Position numbers and translations under genes: made by a program. The notes beneath the pieces were generated by a model. The model made no database searches, was not told the DNA's origin, and saw only the letters and a list, made by a program, of their open reading frames with translations. Shown in pieces: positions 54,884-63,781 of a DNA stretch of 64,000 nt. Source of the DNA: Ochrobactrum teleogrylli (GTDB taxonomy: Bacteria > Pseudomonadota > Alphaproteobacteria > Rhizobiales > Rhizobiaceae); the NCBI RefSeq assembly GCF_006376685.1, contig NZ_VEWL01000005.1, positions 124,001-188,000 on the forward strand. The letters run 5' to 3'. How positions within the stretch are numbered: position 1 is the first letter of the stretch; every line of letters begins with the position of its first letter.

Positions 54884-54949
54884 AGACCAGTCCTTCGCCG
54901 ACACTTTTACAGCGGCGGACGAGACGGACACGGTCTCAAATGTGAACAC

Positions 54950-56656
54950 TTACATGTTCACATAGACCGGTCCTTCGCCGCCTTGTGGCGGCACCCAGTT
55001 GATGTTCTGGTTCGGATCCTTGATGTCGCAAGTCTTGCAGTGCACGCAGTTCTGCGCGTTGATGACGAAACGAACATCCTTGGCGCTCGGATCGGCAGCG
55101 GAATTGCCGTCCTTGTCCACCCATTCATAAACGCCTGCCGGGCAATAGCGTGTCGATGGGCCTGCAAAGACATCGTGTTCCGACGTCGTCTGCAACTGCA
55201 TATCGCGGACTTGCAGATGGATTGGTTCATTCTCGTCATGATTGGTGTTCGACAGAAACACAGACGACAGACGGTCGAAAGTCAAAACACCATCCGGCTT
55301 CGGATAGTCGATCTTCTTGTGCTTTGCCGCCGGTTCGAGCGACTGCGCGTCGTTCTTGCCATGCTTCAGCGTGCCAAAGAACGAGAAGCCGAACAGCTGG
55401 TTCGTCCACATATCGAGACCGCCGAGAGCGACGCCCACCACTGTGCCAAACTTCGACCACAGCGGCTTGACGTTGCGGACCTTTTTCAGGTCCTTGCCGA
55501 TCAGGCTCGAACGCCAGCTGTTTTCGATCTCGACCGGTTCGTCATTGGCGCGACCGGCTGCAATGGCTTCCGCCAGCTTGTCGGCGGCGAGAATGCCGGA
55601 CAGAACCGCATTGTGGCTGCCCTTGATGCGCGGCACGTTTACGAAACCTGCCGAGCAACCGATCAGCGCGCCGCCCGGGAAGGACAGTTTCGGCACCGAC
55701 TGGAAGCCGCCTTCGGTAATCGCGCGGGCGCCATAGGACAGGCGCTTGCCGCCTTCGAAAACATCCTTGATCGCCGGATGCGTCTTGAAACGCTGGAATT
55801 CTTCAAACGGCGACAGATACGGGTTCTTGTAGTTGAGGTGCAGCACAAAGCCGACCGCAACCATATTGTCTTCGAGATGATAGAGGAACGAACCGCCGCC
55901 GGTCTTCATGTCGAGCGGCCAGCCGAACGAATGCTGGACCAGACCCGGCTTATGCTTGGACGGATCGACCTGCCACAATTCCTTGAGGCCGATACCGTAT
56001 TTGCCCGGCTCGCGGCCTTCATCAAGCCTGAACTTCGAGATCAGCTGCTTGGCCAGCGACCCGCGCGCGCCTTCACCAATCAGCGTATATTTGCCGAGCA
56101 GCGCCATGCCGCGCGTATAGTTCGGCCCATGCGTGCCGTCGCGCTCGACGCCCATGTCGCCAGTGGCGACACCGATGACCGCGCCTTCGTCATTGTAAAG
56201 CACTTCGGTTGCGGCAAAGCCCGGGTAGATTTCGACGCCAAGTTCTTCCGCTTTCGTGCCAAGCCAGCGGCAGACATTGCCGAGCGACACGATGTAATTG
56301 CCGTGATTGTTCATCAATGGCGGCATGGCGAAATTCGGCAAACGCACCGAACCGGCAGGGCCGAGCAGCAGGAAATGATCGTCCGTCACCGGCGTCTTGA
56401 AAGGGTGCCCCTCGTCGTCCCGCCAGTCCGGCAGCAACTGGTCGATGCCCACCGGATCGACAACCGCGCCAGACAGGATATGCGCACCGACTTCCCCGCC
56501 CTTTTCAAGGACCACGACGGAAAGCTCTGGATTGACCTGCTTCAGACGGATCGCTGCCGCAAGGCCCGCAGGACCCGCGCCGACGATCACAACGTCAAAT
56601 TCCATGCTCTCGCGTTCGGGAAGCTCCTGGTTCGCATGTTCTGGGGCTTCGGACAT
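54950..56656 (-). CDS. Electron transfer flavoprotein-ubiquinone oxidoreductase
   Basis: Membrane-associated FAD and 4Fe-4S enzyme passing electrons from ETF to ubiquinone in fatty-acid and amino-acid oxidation. The 568-aa protein starts with the FAD loop FDVVIVGAGPAGLAAAIRLK (residues 20-39), has the ubiquinone-region GCSAGFVNVPRIKGSHNA, and ends with the cluster cysteines (CPAGVYEW and CVHCKTCDIKDP). The start at 56656 has GGAGGGA upstream. It is divergent from UDG with 570 bases between, where a 16-bp palindrome lies. Confidence 0.96.
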   Translation of the reverse strand: MSEAPEHANQELPERESMEFDVVIVGAGPAGLAAAIRLKQVNPELSVVVLEKGGEVGAHILSGAVVDPVGIDQLLPDWRDDEGHPFKTPVTDDHFLLLGPAGSVRLPNFAMPPLMNNHGNYIVSLGNVCRWLGTKAEELGVEIYPGFAATEVLYNDEGAVIGVATGDMGVERDGTHGPNYTRGMALLGKYTLIGEGARGSLAKQLISKFRLDEGREPGKYGIGLKELWQVDPSKHKPGLVQHSFGWPLDMKTGGGSFLYHLEDNMVAVGFVLHLNYKNPYLSPFEEFQRFKTHPAIKDVFEGGKRLSYGARAITEGGFQSVPKLSFPGGALIGCSAGFVNVPRIKGSHNAVLSGILAADKLAEAIAAGRANDEPVEIENSWRSSLIGKDLKKVRNVKPLWSKFGTVVGVALGGLDMWTNQLFGFSFFGTLKHGKNDAQSLEPAAKHKKIDYPKPDGVLTFDRLSSVFLSNTNHDENEPIHLQVRDMQLQTTSEHDVFAGPSTRYCPAGVYEWVDKDGNSAADPSAKDVRFVINAQNCVHCKTCDIKDPNQNINWVPPQGGEGPVYVNM

Positions 56657-56899
56657 TCATCCCTCCGTTCGGTATGCCATCATCGTCTCATTACGACAGC
56701 GAGATGATGCATCCAATTGTTTTTACGCATAATCCCCTTGCGAATACCCATCAACCAGCGCATTGGCCAGTAATGATTGGCATCCGATTGGATTTACCTG
56801 TTCCCGTCATTCGCCTTAACCTCTTACAGAGTTAGTCCCTGTCGCAAATGCGTCCAATTGTCCAAAATCAGCGTCTGACTGCGTTTAATCATATTTACT

Positions 56900-56915
56900 T
56901 TGACGTAAACGTCAA
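56900..56915 (-). promoter_or_regulatory. Palindromic operator TTGACGTAAACGTCAA upstream of ETF-QO
   Basis: Perfect 16-base inverted repeat with 7-base arms. It resembles the ACGTnnACGT-like sites of MerR-family LiuR regulators that control branched-chain amino acid and fatty-acid degradation genes in proteobacteria (from memory). ETF-QO belongs to such pathways and starts about 245 bases away on the minus strand. The site could also act on the + strand gene. Confidence 0.5.
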
Positions 56916-56995
56916 TTTCAATTGTTTGAAATCAGAACGCCGGATTTTTTGTCGCGACCGGGGTGGTTTTCACTTCCCCGGCAAGCTTCCGGTGG

Positions 56996-57146
56996 TTAGC
57001 ACTACAGTTGCAAATTCGTCAGGCCGTGGCGAAACGAGTGATTTTCGAGCACCGGAGCGGAGCGTACTATTGGGTACGTGAGCACCGGAGCACAGGAAAT
57101 TGCTCGTTGCAGACCGGCATCACGAAGAATGCAACTGTAGTGTTAG
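56996..57146. mobile_element. MITE-like element with 13-bp TIRs and TTAG duplication
   Basis: CACTACAGTTGCA (57000-57012) is inverted exactly as TGCAACTGTAGTG (57130-57142). Both ends are flanked by TTAG (56996-56999 and 57143-57146), a probable 4-bp target duplication. The 143-base interior holds two direct copies of GAGCACCGGAGC (57047-57058 and 57080-57091) around a CGTAC...GTACG hairpin. It encodes no transposase, so movement would require help from elsewhere. It lies in the ETF-QO/UDG gap. Confidence 0.75.
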
Positions 57147-57226
57147 TCGGCGGTTTGATGGCGAAAAGCAAGACGCGCTCTTGCATTCGCGGTCAAAATT
57201 CGCCACCTCATCTATTGAGGTACAAA

Positions 57227-58120
57227 ATGACTGATGGCCGCGAGATACTGGATATGGAAGGCTTGCTCCGCTTCTATGCGGAAGCGGGCGTTGACATGCC
57301 GCTCTCGGAAACACCGATTGACCGCTTTGCCGAAGCGCAGCGTGCGCCTGCCGCGCCACGACCGGACATGCAGGCCACAGATCACCCTCGCCCGCCACAG
57401 CAGCAACCCAACCAGCAACGCCGTTCGCAAAACTGGCAGCAACCCTCGGCCGCCGCAACGCCTTCGCCGGAAAGCAGGCCTGTTCAGGCCGCAGCCGACG
57501 TGCCCGATACGGCCCAGATCGCCCTGGCCCGGGAGGCCGCGGCGCAAGCTGCGACATTGGACGAACTGCGCGAGAAGCTTGCGGCATTTGACGGCTGCAA
57601 TTTGAAATTCACCGCGAAGAACCTTTGCTTTGCCGATGGCGATCCTACCTCCGACATCATGTTCATCGGCGAAGCGCCGGGACGCGATGAAGACATGGAG
57701 GGGCTGCCTTTCGTCGGCAAATCGGGCCAGCTTCTCAACCGGATGATCGAATCCATCGGCCTGAAGCGCGAGAGCGTTTATATCGCCAATACGATCCCCT
57801 GGCGCCCCCCGGGCAATCGCACGCCGACGCCGCTGGAAACCGAGCTTTGCCGCCCGTTCATCGAACGGCAGATCGAGCTTGCCGCGCCGAAAATACTGGT
57901 CGCACTCGGCGGTCCGGCTGGCAAGGCGCTGACCGGAGCAACCGAAGGCATATTGCGGCTTCGCGGCAACTGGAAAATCCACCGCACGCCATCCGGCATG
58001 GAAATTCCTGTGCTGCCGACATTGCACCCGGCCTATCTTCTGCGCACACCGGCACAGAAGCGTTTTGCCTGGCGTGATTTTCTGTCCGTGAAGTTGAAAC
58101 TAGACGAATTACGCAATTGA
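57227..58120 (+). CDS. Family-4-like uracil-DNA glycosylase lacking two Fe-S cysteines
   Basis: Removes uracil from DNA. The 297-aa protein has a Gln/Pro-rich disordered N-terminus (residues about 40-95), then the catalytic domain with motif GEAPGRDEDMEGLPFVG (148-164), PWRPPGNRTPTPLE (191-204) and TLHPAYLL. In classical family 4 enzymes four Cys hold a 4Fe-4S cluster; here the first (CxxC) Cys is missing and the third is Trp (PWRPP), with only C124 and C208 aligning. The start at 57227 has TTGAGGT upstream. Divergent from ETF-QO. Confidence 0.85.
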   Translation: MTDGREILDMEGLLRFYAEAGVDMPLSETPIDRFAEAQRAPAAPRPDMQATDHPRPPQQQPNQQRRSQNWQQPSAAATPSPESRPVQAAADVPDTAQIALAREAAAQAATLDELREKLAAFDGCNLKFTAKNLCFADGDPTSDIMFIGEAPGRDEDMEGLPFVGKSGQLLNRMIESIGLKRESVYIANTIPWRPPGNRTPTPLETELCRPFIERQIELAAPKILVALGGPAGKALTGATEGILRLRGNWKIHRTPSGMEIPVLPTLHPAYLLRTPAQKRFAWRDFLSVKLKLDELRN

Positions 58121-58268
58121 TATTTCGGCCTTTCGGTGTCATCGCCTCTCGCACGAGAGCAATGCTTGTCACCAACATGCCGCAAACTTGTTCTATTTCG
58201 CCGCTTGCCAAAGCGCCTGACGGCGACAAGTAGTTTTAAAATCCAGACTCTTCGTTTCGGAGTATTTC

Positions 58269-59525
58269 ATGGCTGGCCAGCTCCTGCCCATCGCCGCCCT
58301 GCTTGCAAGCACGTTCCTGATGCTGCTTGCCGGTGGCCTCGCGGGTATTCTTCTGCCGCTACGCGGCGGAATGGAAGGCTGGTCCACAACCACCATTGGC
58401 TGGATGGGAACAAGCTATTCGCTGGCCTTCACCATCGGCTGTATCGTCGTGCCGCATCTGGTGCGCCGCGTCGGCCATGTGCGCGTGTTTTCCGCTTTGT
58501 TGACCTTGCTGTCGATGGCGCTGTTGTTTCATGCGCTTGTGGTCAGCCCGGCGGCCTGGATGATCTTTCGTGGTGTCGCGGGCTTCTCGCTCGCAGGCAG
58601 CTACATGATTATCGAAAGCTGGCTGAACGAGCGCGTGACCAATGAATCGCGCGGGCGCATTTTCTCGATCTATATGATCATCACTATGCTCGGGCTTATG
58701 TGCGGACAGTATATCCTGCCCTTCGGCGATGCGATGACGCAGACGCTGTTCATCGTCTGCGCGATCATCTATGCCAGCGCCCTGCTGCCAACGGCCTTGT
58801 CCAGTGCCCAATCGCCGAACCCGCTGACGCAAGTGTCGCTCGACATCAAGGGGCTTTACCGCCGCTCACCCGCCGCAGCCATCGGCTCGCTCATCGCCGG
58901 TATCGTCGCCGGTACGTGGAACTTTCTCGCCGCGATCTATGGCGAGATGAACGGTCTTTCGACCTTCGGCATTGCGACCATGCTGGCCTCCGCAATGATC
59001 GGCGGTGCCATTTTCCAATATCCGCTCGGTCGCGCTTCTGACTTCGTGGACCGGCGCTATGTCATGGTCCTGGCCGGGCTTATCGGCTTCGCATTGTCGC
59101 TGGTCATGGTGCTGTTCCACCCGACCGCGCCTTATGCAATCTATGCGATGATGTTCCTGTTCGGCTCGGTGATCTATCCGATCTACAGCCTCAATGTCGC
59201 GCATGCCAATGACTATGCCGACGCCAGCGAATTCGTCAAAATCTCCGGTGGACTGCTTATCATCTATGGTGTGGGCAGTGTGATCGGACCCGCACTTTCC
59301 GGCCCGCTGATGGATGCCATCGGCCCTTCCGGCTTCTTCGTAACCATGGCCATAGCCTTTGGCGTTTATGGCCTGCACGCCTTCTGGCGCATTCGCAGGC
59401 TCCAGCGTCCCGCGATCAGCGAGCAGAAAACCGAATACAAGTTTCACACACCGGACGGCCAGTCCACGCCGGAAACCATGCAGCTTGATCCGCGTTCCGA
59501 AGGGCCGCAGGAAACGACAAGCTGA
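58269..59525 (+). CDS. MFS transporter (YcaD-like)
   Basis: A 418-aa inner-membrane protein with about 12 helices. Family features: STFLMLLAGGLAGILLPLRGG at the start, RGVAGFSLAGSYMIIESWLNE, and NERVTNESRGRIFSIYMIIT after helix 4. Substrate unknown. The C-terminus has a long polar tail (YKFHTPDGQSTPETMQ...). GGAG is 7 bases before ATG. It lies between UDG and a convergent EamA permease. Confidence 0.9.
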   Translation: MAGQLLPIAALLASTFLMLLAGGLAGILLPLRGGMEGWSTTTIGWMGTSYSLAFTIGCIVVPHLVRRVGHVRVFSALLTLLSMALLFHALVVSPAAWMIFRGVAGFSLAGSYMIIESWLNERVTNESRGRIFSIYMIITMLGLMCGQYILPFGDAMTQTLFIVCAIIYASALLPTALSSAQSPNPLTQVSLDIKGLYRRSPAAAIGSLIAGIVAGTWNFLAAIYGEMNGLSTFGIATMLASAMIGGAIFQYPLGRASDFVDRRYVMVLAGLIGFALSLVMVLFHPTAPYAIYAMMFLFGSVIYPIYSLNVAHANDYADASEFVKISGGLLIIYGVGSVIGPALSGPLMDAIGPSGFFVTMAIAFGVYGLHAFWRIRRLQRPAISEQKTEYKFHTPDGQSTPETMQLDPRSEGPQETTS

Positions 59526-59528
59526 TCT

Positions 59529-60488
59529 TTACTGGCCTTGCGGCGCGTTGACCTTATGCGGTTCGAGCGCGAGCTTGTGTTCGCGATAGATGATGAACCC
59601 GCCCGCTGCCATCACAATGACGCTGCCGACCAGCATTTCCAGCGTCGGCACATCACCGAACAGCAGGAAGCCGATCAACAGGCCAAGCAACATCGACGTA
59701 TATTCAAAGGGCGCGATGGTGGACATCGGCGCATGACGGTAGCATTCGGTGAGCAAAATCTGCGCAATGCCGCCCGCAAATCCCGCACCGACAAGCAGAG
59801 CCAGCTGTGTCCAGCTCGGCACGACCCAGCCGAAAGGCAGGCTAAACAGCGCAATGACGCTTGCCGATAGCGAAAAATAGATCACGATTGTTGCCGTGCG
59901 TTCTGTCTGCACCAGACGCCGCACCAGCAGCATGGCGATGGCGGAGGTGAAAGCTGCACCCAATGCGGATAGCGCTCCAATCGCCTCGTCCTGCCCGACA
60001 TTGCCTTGCGAAAACAGCGTCATTCGCGGCCAGATAATCACCAGCACGCCGAACAGGCCAACCAGAACCGCGCTCCAGCGATAGAACCGCACGACTTCAT
60101 GCAGGATGACCGCGCCGAGAATCACCGTGATCAGCGGCGAGGCATAATTGATGGCGATTGCTTCGGGCAGCGGTAGTTTCATCAGCGCAAAGAAACTCAT
60201 CGTCATGGAACAGACGCCGACCAGCCCACGCCAGAAATGACTGAAACCGTGCTGCGTCCGAAACGCGCCGGAAAGCTGCCCCCGCCATTGCAGATAGAGC
60301 AGAACGGCAATCACCGCAAAAAAGGATCGGAAGAAAATCAGCTGCCCAAGCGGCACGCCGTCAGCGGCCTTGAGCATGGTGGACATGCCGACGAAAACGG
60401 CAACGGAAGCAATCTTGAGGCCGATGCCGAGCATCGGATTCGAGTTCAACCCTGCCGCCTCAACAGGTGCACTCGCACGAGCGTTCAC
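59529..60488 (-). CDS. EamA/DMT-family permease
   Basis: A 319-aa inner-membrane protein with ten hydrophobic segments in two EamA repeats (first VGMSTMLKAADGVPLGQLIFFRS, second ALGAAFTSAIAMLLVRRLVQTERT and IAPFEYTSMLLGLLIGFLLFGD). The GTG start at 60488 has TTGGGGAATTG upstream; an ATG at 60434 is the alternative. Substrate unknown; many members export amino acids or metabolites. It is convergent with the MFS gene, with only 3 bases between. Confidence 0.88.
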   Translation of the reverse strand: MNARASAPVEAAGLNSNPMLGIGLKIASVAVFVGMSTMLKAADGVPLGQLIFFRSFFAVIAVLLYLQWRGQLSGAFRTQHGFSHFWRGLVGVCSMTMSFFALMKLPLPEAIAINYASPLITVILGAVILHEVVRFYRWSAVLVGLFGVLVIIWPRMTLFSQGNVGQDEAIGALSALGAAFTSAIAMLLVRRLVQTERTATIVIYFSLSASVIALFSLPFGWVVPSWTQLALLVGAGFAGGIAQILLTECYRHAPMSTIAPFEYTSMLLGLLIGFLLFGDVPTLEMLVGSVIVMAAGGFIIYREHKLALEPHKVNAPQGQ

Positions 60489-60663
60489 GATGCAATTCCC
60501 CAAGCGTACCGCGTAAAAAGCGTGGCCTGAATATTATGACCACATTGATTTCTTAAGCTTGTTTGCAGAGAACCGCCACCCGGACTTGGCGTGATCGCGA
60601 AATTAAATTGACGCAAGCGCTTTTCTTGTCGTTTGCGCAAAAGCCGGGTACGAATCCAGCATG

Positions 60664-60766
60664 AGAGCGGTTCCTGTTTAGACGGAATCGTCGGAACCGC
60701 TCTATCCATTTGTGTTTACGCATTTCCGAACGCAAAACCGCTTCGCACTTTTGCTGGAAATGCTCT
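60664..60766. repeat. Two-hairpin rhizobial intergenic element (copy 2), upstream of pepN
   Basis: Hairpin 1: AGAGCGGTTCC (60664-60674) with GGAACCGCTCT (60693-60703), 18-base loop. Linker CATTTGTGTTTACGCATT. Hairpin 2: GCATTTCC (60720-60727) with GGAAATGC (60756-60763). The element sits 24 bases before the pepN start codon, so it may end a transcript or shape the pepN leader. The linker core TTTACGCAT is shared with the element at 47053-47144. Confidence 0.8.
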
Positions 60767-60790
60767 GAAGTCCACAGAAAGAGTTCCGCA

Positions 60791-63442
60791 ATGCGTACAG
60801 AAACCGGCCAGACATTTCGTCTCGAAGATTACCGCCCGACGCCTTACGCGATACCGGAAACTAAACTCGACTTCACGCTGGAGCCGGAAAACACCATTGT
60901 CCGCGCCGAGTTGACCATCGAGCGCCGCCCGGGCACCGCGCCCGGCACACCGCTGGTCCTCGACGGCGACGAACTGAAGCTCGTCAGCATCGCCATCAAC
61001 GGCACGCCGCTTGCTGATAACAGCTATGCCGCGACGCCAGATATCCTGACCATCAGCGATTTGCCGGAAGGCGAGCGTTTCACGCTGGAAATCGTCACCG
61101 CCGTCAACCCGTCGACCAACCGCCAGCTGTCAGGGCTTTATCGCTCCAGCAGCGTCTATTGCACGCAATGCGAAGCGGAAGGCTTTCGCCGCATCACCTA
61201 TTATTATGACCGGCCCGACGTGCTTTCCGTCTATACGGTGCGCATCGAAGCCGACCGCGCAGCCGCGCCGATCCTGCTCGCCAATGGCAACCCCGTTGAA
61301 AACAGCGCGACGGCAGGCAATGCCGACCGGCACTTTGCAGTGTGGCACGATCCGCATCCGAAACCGTCCTATCTCTTCGCTCTCGTTGCCGGCTCGCTCG
61401 GCGTCGTGAAGGATCATTTCACCACCGCTTCGGGACGTCCGGTTGATCTCGCCATCTATGTCGAGCATGGCAAGGAGAAGCGCGCGCTTTACGCCATGGA
61501 TGCGCTGAAGCGCTCCATGCAATGGGACGAGGAAAAGTTCGGGCGCGAATATGATCTCGATGTTTTCAACATTGTCGCCGTGTCGGATTTCAATATGGGC
61601 GCGATGGAAAACAAGGGCCTCAATGTCTTCAACGACAAATATGTGCTGGCCGACCCGGAAACCGCAACCGATGTGGATTATGCCGGTATTGAGGCCGTCA
61701 TCGCGCATGAGTATTTTCACAACTGGACCGGCAATCGCATCACCTGCCGCGACTGGTTCCAGCTCTGCCTCAAGGAAGGGCTGACCGTCTATCGCGATCA
61801 CGAATTCTCTGCCGACCAGCGCTCCCGCCCGGTAAAGCGCATCGCCGAGGTGAAGATCCTGAAGGCGCAGCAGTTCCCGGAAGATGGCGGCCCCCTCGCC
61901 CATCCGGTGCGCCCGCGCGAATACCGCGAGATCAATAATTTCTATACGGCAACGGTCTATGAAAAAGGCTCGGAAGTCGTGCGCATGATCCGCACGATCA
62001 TCGGGCCGGACCTGTTCCGCAAGGGCATGGACCTCTATTTCGAGCGCCATGACGGTGACGCCGCCACCATCGAAGATTTCATCAAGGTTTTCGCCGACGT
62101 TTCCGGGCAAGACTTTGCGCAATTCGCACTCTGGTACGATCAGGCAGGCACCCCGCGCGTGGAAGCGGATTTCGATTATGATGCGGCGGCTGAAACCTTC
62201 ACCATCCGTTTGAAACAAGCGCTGGCGGCGACACCCGGCCAGCCGGTGAAAAAGCCGATGCATATCCCAATCGCGTTCGGCCTCATTGGGCCAGACGGCA
62301 AGGATATGGAGGCCACTTCCGTGGAAGGTGGCGACGTGCATGACCATGTCATCCATCTGCACCATGCGTCTGAAACCATTCTTTTCCACGGCATCAAGGC
62401 GCGCCCGGTTCCCTCGCTGCTGCGCGGCTTTTCCGCGCCGGTCAATCTCACTTCACCACTCTCCGAGGAAGACCTGACATTTCTGGCGCTGAACGACAGC
62501 GATCCGGTTGCGCGCTGGCAGGCCATGACCAGCATTCTCACCCGCGCCCTGCTCGACGGCGCAAAGCGCGTTCGCGGCGGTTATCAGCCGGAGCTGAATG
62601 CCAAGGTAGTTGAACTGGTCGGTCGCGTTGCGTCCGACGAAACGCTCGACCCGGCGTTCCGCGCACTCTGCCTGACGCTTCCAAGCGAAAGCGACGTGGC
62701 GCGTGAAATGGGTGACAATGTCGATCCCGACGCTATCCTTGCCAGCCGTGACCATTTGATCGCCGCGATTGCATCGGCCTATGCGACCGATTTCGCGAAA
62801 CTTTACGACGGTCTCAAGCAGACCGGCGCGTTCACGCCCGATGCGGAAGCCGCAGGCAAGCGTTCCTTGCGCAATGCGCTGCTCGATTATCTGAGCCGCC
62901 ATGAGCAGAACCAGCGTCGTGCCGCCCTGCAATATGCAGATGCCGACAACATGACCGACCGCTTCGCGGCACTTACGATTCTCGTCCATCGCTTCGGCGA
63001 TACGGATGAAGCACAGGAAGCCCTGTCCGGCTTTGAACAGCGTTTCGGCGGCGATGGGCTTGTCATGGACAAATGGTTCAATGTTCAGGCAACCCGACCC
63101 GGCGACAATGCGCTGAAAACGGTGCGCAAGCTTGCCGTCCATCGCCTGTTCTCGCTCGACAATCCCAATCGGGTGCGCTCGCTGATCGGCTCGTTCTCGG
63201 CGTCGAATCCGACCGGTTTCAACCGCAAGGACGGCGCGGCCTATGCGTTCTTCGCCGACACGATCCTCGCCATCGATCCCGAAAACCCGCAGCTCTCGGC
63301 GCGGCTTCTGACCTCGATGCGTTCGTGGCGGTCGCTCGAAGAAACGCGGCGCGAACACGCCCGTGCCGCTCTTGCCCGCATATCGGGTACGGCGAAGCTT
63401 TCCACCGACCTGCGCGACATCGTGGACCGCACTCTCGCCTGA
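60791..63442 (+). CDS. pepN: Aminopeptidase N
   Basis: M1-family zinc aminopeptidase of 883 aa; cleaves N-terminal residues in the cytoplasm. The exopeptidase motif NMGAMENKGLNVFND (residues about 270-285) and the zinc site VIAHEYFHNWTGNRITCRDW (about 305-325, HExxH with distal Glu in LKEGLTVYRDHEF) are complete. The N-terminal beta domain and long C-terminal helical domain match E. coli PepN. The start at 60791 (MRTETGQTF) is chosen over 60710, which would read through the upstream hairpin element. A two-hairpin element lies in its leader. Confidence 0.96.
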   Translation: MRTETGQTFRLEDYRPTPYAIPETKLDFTLEPENTIVRAELTIERRPGTAPGTPLVLDGDELKLVSIAINGTPLADNSYAATPDILTISDLPEGERFTLEIVTAVNPSTNRQLSGLYRSSSVYCTQCEAEGFRRITYYYDRPDVLSVYTVRIEADRAAAPILLANGNPVENSATAGNADRHFAVWHDPHPKPSYLFALVAGSLGVVKDHFTTASGRPVDLAIYVEHGKEKRALYAMDALKRSMQWDEEKFGREYDLDVFNIVAVSDFNMGAMENKGLNVFNDKYVLADPETATDVDYAGIEAVIAHEYFHNWTGNRITCRDWFQLCLKEGLTVYRDHEFSADQRSRPVKRIAEVKILKAQQFPEDGGPLAHPVRPREYREINNFYTATVYEKGSEVVRMIRTIIGPDLFRKGMDLYFERHDGDAATIEDFIKVFADVSGQDFAQFALWYDQAGTPRVEADFDYDAAAETFTIRLKQALAATPGQPVKKPMHIPIAFGLIGPDGKDMEATSVEGGDVHDHVIHLHHASETILFHGIKARPVPSLLRGFSAPVNLTSPLSEEDLTFLALNDSDPVARWQAMTSILTRALLDGAKRVRGGYQPELNAKVVELVGRVASDETLDPAFRALCLTLPSESDVAREMGDNVDPDAILASRDHLIAAIASAYATDFAKLYDGLKQTGAFTPDAEAAGKRSLRNALLDYLSRHEQNQRRAALQYADADNMTDRFAALTILVHRFGDTDEAQEALSGFEQRFGGDGLVMDKWFNVQATRPGDNALKTVRKLAVHRLFSLDNPNRVRSLIGSFSASNPTGFNRKDGAAYAFFADTILAIDPENPQLSARLLTSMRSWRSLEETRREHARAALARISGTAKLSTDLRDIVDRTLA

Positions 63443-63781
63443 TTCGCTGGCGACAATCGAAACAGCATGATTCGCCCCTGCCCGCCGCCTCGTCGCGGCT
63501 GGCAGGGTGAACAGCTATGCCCGCCAGTGCTTGTCTGACAAGCTTTCGGAGCGAGCATGTTTTTCATGAGTCTTTTCATGGATTTAAGCGCGTCAGCTGA
63601 CGAACTGATTCCAGTTAAGAGCTTGAGATTCATAAGAAAATCAGCAGCAGCAAACGGGCTTTTTTACGTCTCGTTAACGAAATCGCTGGACAGCGCGAAT
63701 CACTTTTGATTCATTGAATGCATTCGGAGGTGGCGTATTCCGAATCACTTCACTCGCAGGCATTTCACGAGGGACCATCAG
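63443..63781. other. Intergenic region pepN / membrane protein
   Basis: A region of 339 bases without a supported gene. It contains a 12-base palindrome CGTCAGCTGACG (63591-63602) and GAATCACTTTTGATTC (63700-63715), plausible operators or chance repeats, ahead of the downstream gene, which has GAGGGA 8 bases before ATG. Confidence 0.4.

Noticed and set aside
54809..56707. 632-codon + strand frame opposite ETF-QO
   Set aside because: It is the antisense shadow of a highly conserved enzyme gene, a known effect of GC-rich codon use.
61130..62389. 419-codon minus-strand frame opposite pepN
   Set aside because: Antisense shadow of the aminopeptidase, no start context or domain.
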